Assembly: GCA_008729055.1 (NCBI GenBank)
Contig: SDUX01000002.1
Span: 1 to 64,000, forward strand
Direction: 5' to 3'
DNA: 64,000 bases
Source of the DNA: Pyropia haitanensis
Taxonomy: Eukaryota; Rhodophyta; Bangiophyceae; Bangiales; Bangiaceae
Both the position numbers and the translations under genes were made by a program. Below are positions 44,682 through 56,012 of the stretch, in pieces; the stretch's first letter is position 1, and each line of letters starts with the position of its first letter. The notes under the pieces are model-generated. The model worked only from the letters and a program-made list of their open reading frames with translations, was not told where the DNA came from and made no database searches.

Positions 44682-47600
44682 TCAGTAGCCGCGCTCCTCG
44701 CGCACCACCCGCTCCTCCGCAGAACACACCTCGTACCCCCCAAAGTTGGCCACAAAACCCCCCTCCCCCCCCGACAGGGAGCGGAGGCGACTGGCCCAGC
44801 CGAGGAGGCCCTCCACGGGCACCCGGGCGGTGAGGAGGGCGCGCGACAGCGGGGCGGCGTCGCTACCATGGCCGCTACGGCCGCCGGCGAGCCCCCCGCC
44901 CCCACTGCCGCCGCCGCCGCCGCCGCCGCCGTCGCCGCCGCCTTCCTCCTCCACATCCACGCCCAGCACCACCCCCCGCCGCCGCACCGGGTCGGTGAGC
45001 GCGGCGACGACGTCGCCAAGGCAGCTCGCCGGCACGTCCACCACCACCTCCATAAACGGTTCCACCACGCGGGGCGCGGCCTCGGCGGTGGCGGCCGCCA
45101 CCGCTGCCGCCACCGCCGACCGCAGGGCGGGCAGAGACACGCCCGGGTCGCCCAGCCCAGGGGTGCCCCCGCCGCCGCCGCCGCCACCCCCGCCGGTGCC
45201 CCCCCGGCCGCCGCGACCACCCCCCCCGCCGGCCGACGGCGAAGGCGGCGCCACGTGCACGGTGAGACCAACGCCCAGCAGCGGCGCGCCGAGCAGGGGC
45301 CCCCGCTCCAGCGCCCCCGCCGCGGCCGCCACGATCGCCTCCCGCCGGTCGGCCGGCAGCTGCCACGCCACCCCCCCGTCGTTGCCTCCGCGGCCACCGC
45401 CGCCGCCGCTGCCGCTGCCGCTGCCGTCTACCCGCACGTCCACCCAGTTGCCCCGCTCGTCCGGGGTGGGGGGGACACCGCCGTCCCCACCACCGTCGCC
45501 GCCCGCCGGCGGCGCGCCCCCCTCCACCTCCCCGTATGGTCCAAACCGCAGCGGCGCCACTGACAGGGTCACCGCCGCGGCCATGCGGACACCGCCAATG
45601 GCCCGGTCGTACACGGTGGTGGCGCGCTCCACCGCCGCCGTCACGCCCTCCCGCCACGCCACCCGCGGGGGCGACACGCGCAGCCGCGGAGCGCCGAGCG
45701 CCGCCAGCCGCGCGACCGCAATGTCCAGGTGGAGCTCCCCCTGGCCCGCCAGAACGACCGCCTCCCCGTCGTCGCCGCCGCCGCCGGCACCGTCCGCGCC
45801 GCCGCCGCCGCGGGCCGACAGGGACGGGTCCTCGGCGAGGAGGGTGGCCAGCGCGGGCGCCAGCGCCGCCGCCCCGCCCCCGTCGGGCGTCAGTGCCACC
45901 GAGTAGACGGGCGGCGGCGTGCGGACGCCGTCCAGTACGGGCGGCGACGCCGCCCCCCCGGCGCCTGCCCACCCACCCTCGGGCGCCAACGTCAGCGTGT
46001 CCCCCGTGGCGGTGCCGCGGAGCCCCGACAGCGCGAGCACCTCCCCGACGCCCGCGGCGGGGAGCTCGTCGAGCACGTCCGCACGGACGCGGAGGAGGGC
46101 GGTCGGCGCCTCGGCGGCGCCCGTGCGGCTGTTTCGCAGCGCGGCGCCACGGCGGGGGATGGCGCCTCCAAAGATCCGCACGTGCACGAGGCGGCCCCGG
46201 TGGGGGTGGTGGGTAACCTTAAACGCGAGCGCCACCAGCGGCGCCGCCGCTGTCAGCACAACGGGCACGCGGGCAGCGGAGGGGGGCGTGTCCTCCGCGC
46301 CCCCGCCGGGCCCATCGGGAGGGACTGCTGGCGGCGGGGGCGCCGCGGGCCGCCGCCGCTTGGCTGCCTTGACCGCCCGCCCCAGCCGGCCGCCGCCGCG
46401 GCCGCCGCCGCCGCTACCGGCGCCCCCCCCGCCACCTCCGACTCGGGCACCCCCCACACAGGCGGCCGCTCCAGCGGGGAGGGCAGGTAGTCGACGACCG
46501 CGTCGAGCAGCGGCTGCACGCCAACGTTACGGAGGCTCGAGCCGACCAGCACTGGCACGGCCGACCGCGCCAGCACCGCCGCCCGCAGCGCCGCCGCGGC
46601 CGCGGCGCCGCCAATGCCCGCGGCACCGACGGTGGGCGGCCCACCCGCGGCGGCGCCGGCCGCCGCCGCCGCGTGGTCCGCGTCGGCAAGGTACGCCTCG
46701 CACAGCCCGTCATCCGTGTCGGCCAGCGCGGCGAGGAGGGCGTCGCGGGCGGGCGCGGCGACGGCGAGCAGGTCCCCGTCGGCGGCCGGGAGCCACCCGC
46801 CGCCGTCGGCAGCCAGCAGTGGCGTCGCGGCAAACGTCGCGCCCGTCGCGTCGGCCGGGTCCCACACCAGGGACCGGCCCCAGACCAGGTCCACCACCCC
46901 GGCGAGCGCGTCGTCCTCGCTGGCCCGCACCTCCTCCGCGGGGACTGCGTACACGGCGCCCGCGGGGGTGCGAAAGAGCGGCAGCTGCACGGGCAGGGGC
47001 ACCCACGGCACCCACCTGGCGAGCCGCGCCCCCCCCCCCCCCCCGCCGCCGCCGCCGCCGCCGCCCCCCCCCTCCTCCCCCCGGCGGGCGGGCGGCCGCC
47101 CCAGCCGCCGCCGCAGGGAGGCGGTGACCCCCCCCAGCCGCGCCCCCGGCCGGTCCATCTTGTTGGCGTACACCACCCGCGGCAGGCCGTGCGCGTCGGC
47201 CTGCCGCCACACCGTCGCGGTCTGCGGCTGCACACCCGCCGCCGCGTCCACCACCGCCACCGCGCCGTCCATGACGCGGAGGCTGCGCTCGACCTCGACG
47301 GTGAAATCCACGTGGCCGGGCGTGTCGATGAGTGTCAGGCGGGTGGCGCGCCAGGGGAAGGACGTGGCCGCGGACGCGATGGTGATGCCCCGCTCGCGCT
47401 CAGCGGGGAGGAAGTCCATGGCCGTGGAGCCCGCGTCGACGTCTAGTGAGAGGGCGGGGGTGGCAAGGGGGGAGAGGAGAGGGACCAGACCGCCGCACGC
47501 CAGGCAGGCAACCCGGTGGTGCACAGCCAACACACAGTCCGTCACGTGTCAGCACGGACCCGTGGCTGGCCAGCCGCAGCCGACACGACTGCCGTCCCCT

Positions 47601-48138
47601 CCGCTGCGGCCGCCGCCATTGGCACCCCGACAAGCGGAACCAGGGACGGCACACGCCGGGGATGGCAAACCGCCGGGGACGGCGGTGCGACTAGCGGGTC
47701 CGCCACTGTCCGCCTCCCCCCGCACCGCCCTCAAGCCCTCCGCCCTCTTCTGCGACTCTCCCCGTTTCGTCCTCCCCCCATCACGCCCCCACACGCACCC
47801 CCCATCGCGCGCAGGGCACCCGCGTAGTAGAGCATCCGCTCGGTGGTGGTGGTCTTGCCCGCATCCACGTGCGCAATGACGCCCAGGTTGCGGGCGGCCG
47901 CCGCAGCCTGGTCGGCAGCGGCGGCGGCTGCTGCTGCAGTGGCGGGGGTGGTGGTTGCGGCTGCGGCGGCGGCGGCGGCGGCGGCGGCGGCAGGCGTGGC
48001 GGCGCCAGCGGCCGCTGCGGCCGCCGCCGGAGATAGGCCCGCCGCCGCCCGGCGCCGGCGCGGGATGGCGGCGGGGGGAGGCGCCCGCCGGGGGGGCCAT
48101 CCCAGCGCAGAGGCCGGCAGCGGCGCCAGTCTCCGCAT
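44682..48138 (-). CDS. Mitochondrial elongation factor G2 / ribosome-releasing factor 2 (GFM2 type)
   Basis: ATG at 48138 begins [18 protein letters not shown], a mitochondrial-type leader. Exon 1 ends at 47820 and exon 2 begins at 47442; the 377-bp GT-AG intron (47443-47819) joins phase 1, linking ERMLYYA to [11 protein letters not shown]. GTPase motifs: AHVDAGKT (89-96), [26 protein letters not shown]. The ERERGITI and TVWRQAD wording is that of EF-G2mt, which splits post-termination ribosomes with RRF, rather than of translocase EF-G1. Domain III-V motifs include GQGELHLDI and [11 protein letters not shown]. Ala/Gly inserts expand it to about 1020 residues. A frame change near the 8-C run 46423-46430 suggests a homopolymer error. 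Confidence 0.88.
47443..47819 (-). other. Phase-1 intron of the EF-G2 gene
   Basis: The donor GTGCCC follows exon 1 (...TACGCGG) and the acceptor CACTAG precedes ACGTCGACGCG. Removing 377 bp restores the EF-G switch I region without a gap, which strongly supports the model. Confidence 0.8.
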
Positions 48139-48613
48139 TGGACAAAAGGGTGGGCCGGTCACCGAGGAGAGTGTGGGGGGGGAGGGGGCGTCGGGATGGG
48201 GTGCACTGGTGGCGAAGACACAACGCTGGTGGCAGTGGACACGGTGGGGTGGCGACAAACGTCGGCACTCCGCCGTCGCGAATCCAGTCTGCACGCTCGT
48301 GGGATGGACCGCCATCGTCGAGAGCCAAATTACTGCCACGTGTCACATTCACTCCAAAGACGTCGACGCGCGCGGCGTCCCGCCCTTGCCGCCGGCGACG
48401 ATCGGGAACGCCCCCCGCCATCCGGCCCCCCAACCCCACACGCGTGTACATTCCCCGCGACGATCAGGGCGTGGCTGCCACGTACACGTCCGCGTGGGTC
48501 ACCTCGGCAGGGCCGTACCGAATGGTCCTCGTCAGCGGCGGCCATCACTGTCTTCCCGCCCCTTCCCCCCCCCTTACCCACCCCCCACCTTGCATCGTTG
48601 AGGACACACCGCT
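48139..48613. promoter_or_regulatory. Shared divergent promoter region of EF-G2 and TrmH-like genes
   Basis: 475 bp separate the two start codons. No TATA box or recognisable operator was seen. A C-rich tract lies just upstream of the TrmH-like ATG (48557-48592). Confidence 0.45.
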
Positions 48614-49840
48614 ATGAGCGACGGGACGGCGAATGCCGCTCCCTCCCCCAACGCCTCCCGTGCTGCTGCATCCCCTGCCGCCGTCCCTGCCGCCGCCGCT
48701 GCCGCCGCGCCCGCCGGTGGGCAGTCACTGTTGAATGGGCTGGCCGCCGTCAGCATTGACGACCGGGCCCTTGGGGTGAGTGGCAGCCCCGCTGCGGGGG
48801 ACGCGGCCACCACCGCCGCCGCCGCCGTCTCGGCCGCCGCCGCCGCCGCCGCCACCGCCGCTGCCACTGCCGCCGCCGCGCCCACCCCCGCCCGCTCCGC
48901 GCCAGCGGCGGCGCCACCCGCCGTCTCGTCCGTGGCGGCGGCGCCTGCTGGCGGCTCCCCCCCCCCGCCCCCCGCCATCGCCGCCGCCGACGACGCGACG
49001 GCGCTGCACCTGCACGAGTCTCGCTCCGTCGCCCGTCGCCGGCGGGCGGCCGAGGCCAAGTCTGCCCGCGCCGCCGCGGCGGCCGACGCGGCGCACGACT
49101 TTGACGCCCCCCGCCACGTGGCGGGCCCCGTCGTGACCGCGGCGGGCGTGGCCGCGGCGGACATGTACGGGACGGTCATCCCGCGGTCGCGGCTGCTCGA
49201 CGTCCTCCGCCAGTCGCTCAAGCCCGCCCGCCTGGCGCGCATTGAGTCGGTGCTCGCCTCCCGCACCGCGTCGGTGGAGGTGCTGGTGGAGAACCTGCGG
49301 GACCCGCACAACGGGGCGGCCGTCCTGCGCACCGCCGAGGGCCTCGGCATCCAGACCGTCCACGCGGTGGAGGCGTACGACCCGTTCCGCTACGGGTCGG
49401 GGGTGACCAAGAACGCGGATCAGTGGCTGTCGGTGCGGCGGTATGGCCACGTTGCCGACGCGGTCGAGGCGGTGCGGTCGCGGGGGATGACGCTTGTCGC
49501 CACGTGCCTGGACGACGACGCCGTGCCGATTGAGGAGGTGGACTTTCCCGCCATGGGCAAGGTCTGCGTCATGCTCGGCAATGAGGAGCGGGGGCTGTCA
49601 CAGGCGCTCCGGGACGCGGCCGACGTCAAGGTGTTTGTGCCGATGGTCGGCTTTTCCCAGTCGTTTAACATTAGCGTGACGGCGGGGATGCTCCTCTTCC
49701 ACCTCCGTTCCGTGGGGATGATCAAGGGCGACCTGGCCGACGCGGACCGAGCGCTCCTGTACGAGCGATGGGTGGTGCGAGCGACCAAGCGGGCCACCTC
49801 CCTGATCCGGCGGCACGGGATTGACTATCCAGAATACTAG
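48614..49840 (+). CDS. TrmH-like tRNA (guanosine-2'-O-)-methyltransferase, SPOUT family
   Basis: ATG at 48614 gives 408 residues. The first 165 or so are Ala/Pro-rich with a basic ARRRRAAEAKSARA segment and may be an organelle leader or disordered extension. The conserved part starts near SRLLDVLRQSLKPARLARIE. It has the three SPOUT motifs: VENLRDPHNGAAVLRTAEGLG (about 223-243), VMLGNEERGLS (about 319-329) and VPMVGFSQSFNISVTAGMLL (about 341-360). The wording follows bacterial TrmH, which methylates the ribose of G18 in the tRNA D-loop using S-adenosylmethionine in a trefoil-knot site. A bacterial-type sequence with a long leader could mean organelle targeting (inference). Confidence 0.93.
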   Translation: MSDGTANAAPSPNASRAAASPAAVPAAAAAAAPAGGQSLLNGLAAVSIDDRALGVSGSPAAGDAATTAAAAVSAAAAAAATAAATAAAAPTPARSAPAAAPPAVSSVAAAPAGGSPPPPPAIAAADDATALHLHESRSVARRRRAAEAKSARAAAAADAAHDFDAPRHVAGPVVTAAGVAAADMYGTVIPRSRLLDVLRQSLKPARLARIESVLASRTASVEVLVENLRDPHNGAAVLRTAEGLGIQTVHAVEAYDPFRYGSGVTKNADQWLSVRRYGHVADAVEAVRSRGMTLVATCLDDDAVPIEEVDFPAMGKVCVMLGNEERGLSQALRDAADVKVFVPMVGFSQSFNISVTAGMLLFHLRSVGMIKGDLADADRALLYERWVVRATKRATSLIRRHGIDYPEY

Positions 49841-49986
49841 GCGGTGCCAGGGGTGATGAACCGTGCGGGTGAGGGGGGCGAGCACGGGGGGCAGGGGGGA
49901 GAGGGGCGGAGGGCAGCCGCCAGGGGCGTGAGGTGGGAGCACGAAACGGTGACTGCGTTCTTGTGAGAGTAAACTACACTCATTCG

Positions 49987-50071
49987 ACGTGGGGGGACCG
50001 CCACCCCTCTGGAATGGTCATTCAGGGGGGGTCCCCCCGGTCCCCCCAGGATTAGGCCGGTCCCCCCACGT
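49987..50071. mobile_element. 85-bp MITE-like element with ACGTGGGGGGACCG ends
   Basis: The left end ACGTGGGGGGACCG (49987-50000) and right end CGGTCCCCCCACGT (50058-50071) are perfect 14-bp inverted repeats. The same 12-bp core recurs at 55772-55783, 55817-55828 (one mismatch), 55837-55848, 56001-56012 and 60296-60307. Confidence 0.7.
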
Positions 50072-50310
50072 GAGGGCGAAACCGAAGTGAAAGTTAACAC
50101 ATTCACAAAGCTTCGCTGGTACTTCTCGGCACCGGACTTGCGAGGCCTATTCCCCGAGCTGGGCGGCGGGCGTGCACGCCACGCCCACGTGGTCGACCCC
50201 GTCCTCTCGTCTCACCACCCGCCGTCGCCCCCGTCCACTCGTCTCCTCACCACCCGTCGTCGGCCCCGTCCTCTCGACTCCTTCCCCCTCCCCTGGGCCT
50301 TCTGGTGGCT

Positions 50311-50676
50311 ATGGAGGCGACCGCGGTGGCGACGGCGAGGGCGGGCGGCGCGCGCGGCAGGGCCGAGCGCGACGACTGCGGCGCGCCGGCCGAGCGCCGG
50401 CGAGTGGAGGCGGCGGCGTCGGCGGCCTCGACGGGGGCGGCGGCGGCGTCAGCAGCCTCGACGGGGGCGGCGGCGGCGTCGACCACCCGCGCGTTCGTCG
50501 TGTCGTCGTCGCCTCCGCCCCCGCCGTCGCCTCTGTCGCCGTCGCCGTCGCCGCCTCCGCCGCCGCCGTCGGTGGCCGGCGGCGGCGGCGTCTGCAGCCC
50601 GCCCCTGAGCCCGCCCTCGTCGCCGCTTCCGTCCTCGCTGACCGACGGCCACAGCGTGCACGACGGGTACTTTTGA
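50311..50676 (+). CDS. Small Ala/Ser/Pro-rich hypothetical protein
   Basis: ATG 50311 (an in-frame ATG-like start at 50305 is also possible) gives about 121 residues: MEATAVATARAGGARGRAER, duplicated AASTGAAAASA units, a Ser/Pro-rich middle, and an end SLTDGHSVHDGYF. The tail is not low-complexity, which hints at a real C-terminus. No family is recognised. Confidence 0.35.
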   Translation: MEATAVATARAGGARGRAERDDCGAPAERRRVEAAASAASTGAAAASAASTGAAAASTTRAFVVSSSPPPPPSPLSPSPSPPPPPPSVAGGGGVCSPPLSPPSSPLPSSLTDGHSVHDGYF

Positions 50677-51257
50677 GGGGCGGCCGGCGGCGGTCGGCCG
50701 CGCCGGCGGGGGGCTCCCCGTGGGTGGGCGGGCGCGGGGGGGGGGCGCGTCGGCCGGGCGTGTGTACAGGTGCTGAGGGGCTTGGCGACGTTTGGACCGT
50801 CCGAACGCACGGCGCGAGCCGGTGCGCGTACGCGCGCGGGTGCGCGTACGCGCGCAGGCGTGGCGCCGTTCCCCTTCATGGGCAAGCTTTTGACAAGGCA
50901 GGTACTGCTTTTGTTTTTTCATTGTTTCTTCTTTCTCATGATCGACCGAGCAGCGTCGACAGGACGTGGCCAGGCGTTACGCTGCCACTTTCCGGCGCGC
51001 CCACACGCACCCACCCACCCCCTGCCCTCTCGACGCACGCAGCCCACGAGTGGAACCGTGCGAAGAAAAGAAAGAACACGACGGCAAGCACTGCACGGAA
51101 GCGCCTGGACCGCAGCCGGGCGGCACACGCGACCCGCCCGCCATCACCTGCGCCGCCCCCCCCCCCCCCCGTACGCACACTCCCCGTTGCTGGCGCTCGG
51201 CGAGTCGCCGCGGCGCCCCACCCCCCCCCCCTTTGAGGCGTCCCCCCCTACTCGACT

Positions 51258-51616
51258 TCACCACCACCCGCCGCGAGGCGCCGCCCCCCAGGCGCTGCGA
51301 GCGGCGTGCCCCCCCCCCCCTGTCCCCCCCCTCCGACCACCGCCGCCGCCGCGGCTGCCGCTGCCGCTGCCGCCCGAGCCCGGCGTGCTGTCCACCATCA
51401 CCCCCGCCGCCGACGCGCTCGCCGTCACGGCCGCCACCGCCGCCGGCGCCTCCCCCCGACCGGGGCGGGGGCCCCCCGAGGCACCCCCACTGCCACTGCC
51501 ACCACCTTCACCGCTGCCGCTGCCGCCACCGCCGCCGCCAACGCCGACACAACCCCCCTCCCCACCACCGCCACCGCCGCCGCCGCCACCACCACCACCA
51601 CCACTGCCAGCCAACC

Positions 51617-51651
<35 letters not shown>

Positions 51652-52564
51652 CGCTCGTACAGGTACACTGCGCCGCGCTCGGTGTGGTAGCCCGAGCTGC
51701 CGACGGCGATGAGGCCGGCGCCGCCGCCCACCGCCACCGCCACCCCAAAGTTGTTGCGGATGCGCACGCCCCCCGGGCCGGGCTCGTCTGTTTAGTCGGG
51801 GGGGGACAGCACCGTCGGCGCGCCCCAACCGCCGTCGCCGCCGCAGTCGCCGTCGCCGTCGCCGCCCTCCTCCGTCCGTTCGTACACCACCACCCGCCCG
51901 TGGTGGCCGCGCACCCCCCGGGCGCCCACCGCCAGCACTCCCCCGTCGGCGGCGAGCGCCGCCCCCACCGCGTCGCCCGCCCGCGCGTCCGCGGGCGGCC
52001 ACAGCGGGGTGGCGGCCGCCCCCCACCCCCCCCCCCCACCGGCGCGCCGCCCGCGGCGGCGGCGGCGGCGCCCGCCGCCCACCCGCCCGCCCCCGGCGGG
52101 GGCGACACCACCCACACGCCCCCGCGGCCGGCGGCGTGGCCCGGCGCGCCGACCGCGAGGGCGCCGTCCCCTGCCCAGGCACAAGCGTAGCCCGCGCCAG
52201 AGCTCCGCACGGGGAGGGTCAGCGACCCCGCCGGGCGGCCGGCCTCGGCCGCGACCGTGCCGGGCAGGTCGACGCGCGTGGGTGCGCCCCGCTGGGGGCT
52301 CCCGGCGGCGCCGCCGTTACCGCCCACCCCGCCGGCGCGGGTGTAGACCCACACGGCACCGCGGTAGGCGCCCGCGGACGGGGCGCCCACCGCCAGCGTC
52401 GCCCCGTCGGGCGACAGGCAGACGGACGCGCCAAAGCGGGCGGCGGGGGGGGCGGGAAAGGGGCGCCCCCGCCGGTGGCGCGCCGTGGGCGGTCCGCCGC
52501 CGGGGGGGGGCGCAGCACGGCGGTGGTGAGGGGGGGGGGAGCGCCGCCGCTGGAAGGAGGGGGA

Positions 52565-52595
<31 letters not shown>

Positions 52596-52805
52596 CCCCG
52601 CCGCCGCCTTCGGGGGAGCGCCCGCGCCCGCCGACGCGGCGGCGGCCGCCGCGAGGGCCACGGCGGCGGCGGCCGCTGCCGCTGCCGCCGCCGCCTCCGC
52701 CCGAGGCAACGCCCGCGGCCGCCGCCGCCAGCGCGTGCGCCGCCGCGGGGGGGGGACGCTGGGGGGGGTACGCGCCCGCCCGACAGGGCAGTCCACACCG
52801 GCCAT
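51258..52805 (-). pseudogene. FG-GAP (integrin-alpha-type) beta-propeller protein with several frame breaks
   Basis: ATG 52805 (MAGVDCPVGRARTP) leads into an Ala-rich hydrophobic stretch, a possible signal anchor. Typical FG-GAP blades follow: FGASVCLSPDGATLAVGAP...GAVWVYTR, YACAWAGDGALAVGAPGHA, VGAALAADGGVLAVGARG...GRVVVYER, and FGVAVAVGGGAGLIAVGSSG...GAVYLYER. The blades lie in different frames separated by C runs (for example 52026-52037), and an in-frame TAA at 51792-51794 interrupts the last two. Such proteins are extracellular propellers that bind ligands or ions. The homopolymer breaks may be sequencing errors, but the TAA is not in a homopolymer, so true decay or a short intron must be considered. 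Confidence 0.6.
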
Positions 52806-53582
52806 GGCCGCGACGGGCCGTACGAGGGAGGAGGAGTCGAAGGAGAGGGCGGGAGGTGGAGGGGGGGGGAAGGGCGGGCGGGAAGGGGCGGAAGAGCAAC
52901 CGCCGCCGACCTCTGTGGCGGCGTGCCGCCGACGGGGCGACGGCGCGGCCACGGGCAGGCCGACGGCGCGGTGGCGGGTGCCGTAAGCGACGGCAGCCGC
53001 GGCAGCGGCAGCGGCGGCCGCGGCGACGGCCGCGGCAGCAGCAACAACAGCCCGCGCGCCGTGTGCCGCCGACCGCTGCTGCACCCCCCCCTTCCCTACG
53101 CCCAGTCCTGGCTCGGCTGCCCGCTTGAAACCATTCCTGGTCCCCGCCGCCGCTGTCGTCCCCCGCTGCGCCGCCGCCACGGCCGCAAACGTCGCGGCCA
53201 CCGCCGTCACGGGCACCCCCGCCGCCACTGCCGTCACCCCCGCCACCACCGCCGATGCCGTCCTCCTCGCCACCACCGCCGCCGGCGGCCCGACCATGGG
53301 GGCGGCGGCCGCCGCGGACGGCGGCTCCGCCGCCGCCCGCCCGTCGGTGACGGGGGCGCTCCCCCCCCCCCCGCCACCGGCGGCGGTCGCCGCACCCCTG
53401 CTGCGGGCTGCCGCCGCCGCCCCCGCCGCCACCGCCGCCCCCGCCGCCCCCGCCGCCCCCGCCGCCCCCGCCGCCCCTGCCCCCCCCACCTATCCCCCAC
53501 CGGCGGTCCCGCCGGGTGCCGACCCGCCGCCGCCGAGGGATCCCCACCCGCCGCCCCCGCCGGCGGGGCGGCGATCGAGGGG

Positions 53583-54046
53583 ATGGTGCTCGCCACCGAC
53601 GAGGTCGCTGCGATCGAGGCGGCGGTAGCCGCCGCGGAGCGCCGGGCGGCGGGCGGCGCCGCCGCGCCTGCCGAGGCGGGGAGGTGTGACGGCGACGCGC
53701 GCACCGCCAGTGAGGGGGTGCGGCCTCCGTCGCCGCCGCCGCCAACGGGGGCGTCCTCCGCGCGGCGCCCCCACCCCCCCCCCCCTCGCCACAGTGATGT
53801 TGGACGTCGCCCACGGTCGCCGCCTCGCTGCACGCGTCCACGGCGCGCTGCCGGCCGCCACCGCCGACGCGGTGGCGGCGGCCGGCGACGTCGCCGCCGC
53901 CGCCCCCGGCACACTCACCTTCCCGGCGGCGGCGGCGCCGCGAGTGGCCGCCGCCCTGCAGGGGGGGGGGTCCGCGTCCTCCCGCTCCCGCGGTGGGTCG
54001 CGTCACTCGCCCCACAGCTGGCGCCGGGGTACACGCCGCCAGGGTG

Positions 54047-54078
<32 letters not shown>

Positions 54079-55230
54079 TGCCGCCGCCGGCGTCGGCGGC
54101 GGCGGCTTCCGCCGCGCGCGCGGGGCGGCGCGGGTGCCCCCCGGCGGGCGCCGCCGGGGTCGGCGTCGACGCACCGCCCCGCGCGCCGCTTGCCCTCGCC
54201 GGCGCCCCCCCCCCCTCCCCCTCAGCGGGCGCGGCCGCCCCTCCCCCCCCCCCCTGGGCGGCCGCCCTCCACCCCGACGTTGTCGGCCGGCTGCTGCCGC
54301 ATCAGGCGGCGGCGGTCACCGCCGGCTTTGCCCGCGGCGGCCGCCTGCAGCTCGCCGACGCGATGGGCCTCGGCAAGAAGGCGACGGCGCTGGCGCTGGC
54401 AGGCGTGTACCACACGCCGGCGGCGCCGACGCTGGTGCTCGCGCCGGCGTCGTCGCGCGTGCCGTGGGCGCGTGCCGTGCCCGTGTGGCTGCGGCCGGCC
54501 AACGCCCGCCGCGCGCCGCCGGTGGGGCGGGGGGCGGGGGGCGGGGGGGGGGGGCGCCGCGGCGGCGGCGGCGGCAGCGGCGGCGGCGGCGGCGGCGGCG
54601 GCGGGCGGTGGCGTGCTGGGGGCGGCCGTGGGCAGTGGCGTGCTGGGGGCGGCCGCTCCCGCCGGGGGGGACGGCCGTGGGGAGGAAGGGAGGAGGGGGG
54701 GGGGGGAGGGGCCGCCGGCGGGGGCGCCCCCGCCCCCGCGCCGGCGGCGGCGGCGGCCACGGCGGCGGCCGCCGCGGCGGGCATCCACGTGCTGTCCAGC
54801 GCCGCGGCGGTCGCGTCGCTGGTGGCGGCGTACGAGGCGGGCGCAACGGCCGCCGCCGCGGCCGCCGCCGCCGCGGCACGCCCCGCGACGGCGGCCGTTG
54901 CGGCGGCCACGGCGGGGGGCGGCGGCGGGCGGCGGCGGCGCCCCCCCCCCCCCCCCCCCCCCGGGACCGGTGATCCCCCCCCCGCCGCGGTCCGCACGTG
55001 GCGATCATGTCGTACGAGCTCGCCGCCCGCTTCGCGGCCGCGCTCGCGGCCGTCCCGTGGGCCGTCGCCCTCGTCGACAAGGCGCACGAGCTGCGGCACG
55101 CGGGCACGCCGCTGACGGCGGCGGCGGTGACCCTCCTCCGCCGCGTGCGCGTGCGCGTGCTGCTGACGGGGACGTCCGCGCTGGCGCGGCCGGCGGAGCT
55201 GTTAGTGCCGCTGGCGCTGATCTATCATGA
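53583..55230 (+). pseudogene. SMARCAL1/HARP-like SNF2 ATPase, degenerate N-terminal half
   Basis: Protein-like segments follow one another in plus-strand frames that switch at homopolymers (53774-53785, 53962-53970, about 54949-54962). A HARP-like region (LDVAHGRRLAARVHGALP ... VRVLPLPRWVASLAPQL) precedes the SNF2 N-lobe: LLPHQAAAVTAGFARGGRLQ, LADAMGLGKKATALALAGVY, MSYELAARFAAALAAVPWAV, VDKAHELRHAG and VRVLLTGTSALARPAELLVPL. In active enzymes these read D-MGLGKT and DE-(S/A)H; here Thr is Lys in the Walker loop and the catalytic Glu is Lys (DKAH). The C-terminal helicase lobe is absent. Active relatives anneal and reverse stalled replication forks. This copy should lack ATPase activity. Confidence 0.6.
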
Positions 55231-55836
55231 GGGGGGCGGGGGGGGGGGAGGAGGGGTCACCGGGCGCGGAAGACGGCGGCGGCGGCGGCGGCGGGGGTGG
55301 CGGTGGCGGCGACGGCAACGGCGGTGGGCGTGGCGGTGGCGGCGACGACGACGGCGGCGGCGGGGGGGACGACGCACTGGCGCCGGGGGAGGCGCGCCGG
55401 CTGCTCGGTGGTGGCTCCCTCGCGCCGGCCGCGGCCGCCGCCGCGTTGCTGGCAATGCCGCCGTCGCCACTCCAGTCGCCGCCGCTGCCGCCGCCACCAC
55501 CTCCGCCGGCCGTCGCGTCGGCCGCGGCGGAGCGCGGCGCGCCCTGCGGCGTGGCGCTGCACGACGGGTCGTCCGCACCAGACGCGGCCGCGGCCGCGTC
55601 TGCGCCAGCGCCGGGGGGCGCTCCGCCCGCGTCGCCCGAGCGGGCGGCGCCCGCGCCCGCGCCAGCGGGAGCTCCCGGCTGCACGCTGCCGTGCAAGCAC
55701 CTCCTTGTGCGGGCTGGGGCTAGGAATTATATGATCTTCGGCCCGTCGAACGGATCCCGTCAGTGTTGAGCCGGTCCCCCCACAGCTGTTCCGGCTTTTA
55801 TTCCCTTTTATCGGCTGTGGGGGGACTGTAAATGTC

Positions 55837-56012
55837 GTGGGGGGACCGCCGGGGGGACTGTCAGGACTCGTTGACGGGTACTCTCGACCCGGAAGTGGTT
55901 CTCAAGTATTTTGAGGGACCGAAGCAAACAGGCTCCGAAGGAGGTGTGCTAAGGTTCAAAATCTCCTTACACCGCGTGAACAAATCTACAATTTACCTGC
56001 CGGTCCCCCCAC
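55837..56012. mobile_element. 176-bp MITE-like element with GTGGGGGGACCG ends
   Basis: The left terminus GTGGGGGGACCG (55837-55848) and right terminus CGGTCCCCCCAC (56001-56012) are perfect inverted repeats. Immediately left are two more termini in opposite orientations (55772-55783 right-type, 55817-55828 left-type), suggesting nested or adjacent insertions. Confidence 0.65.
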
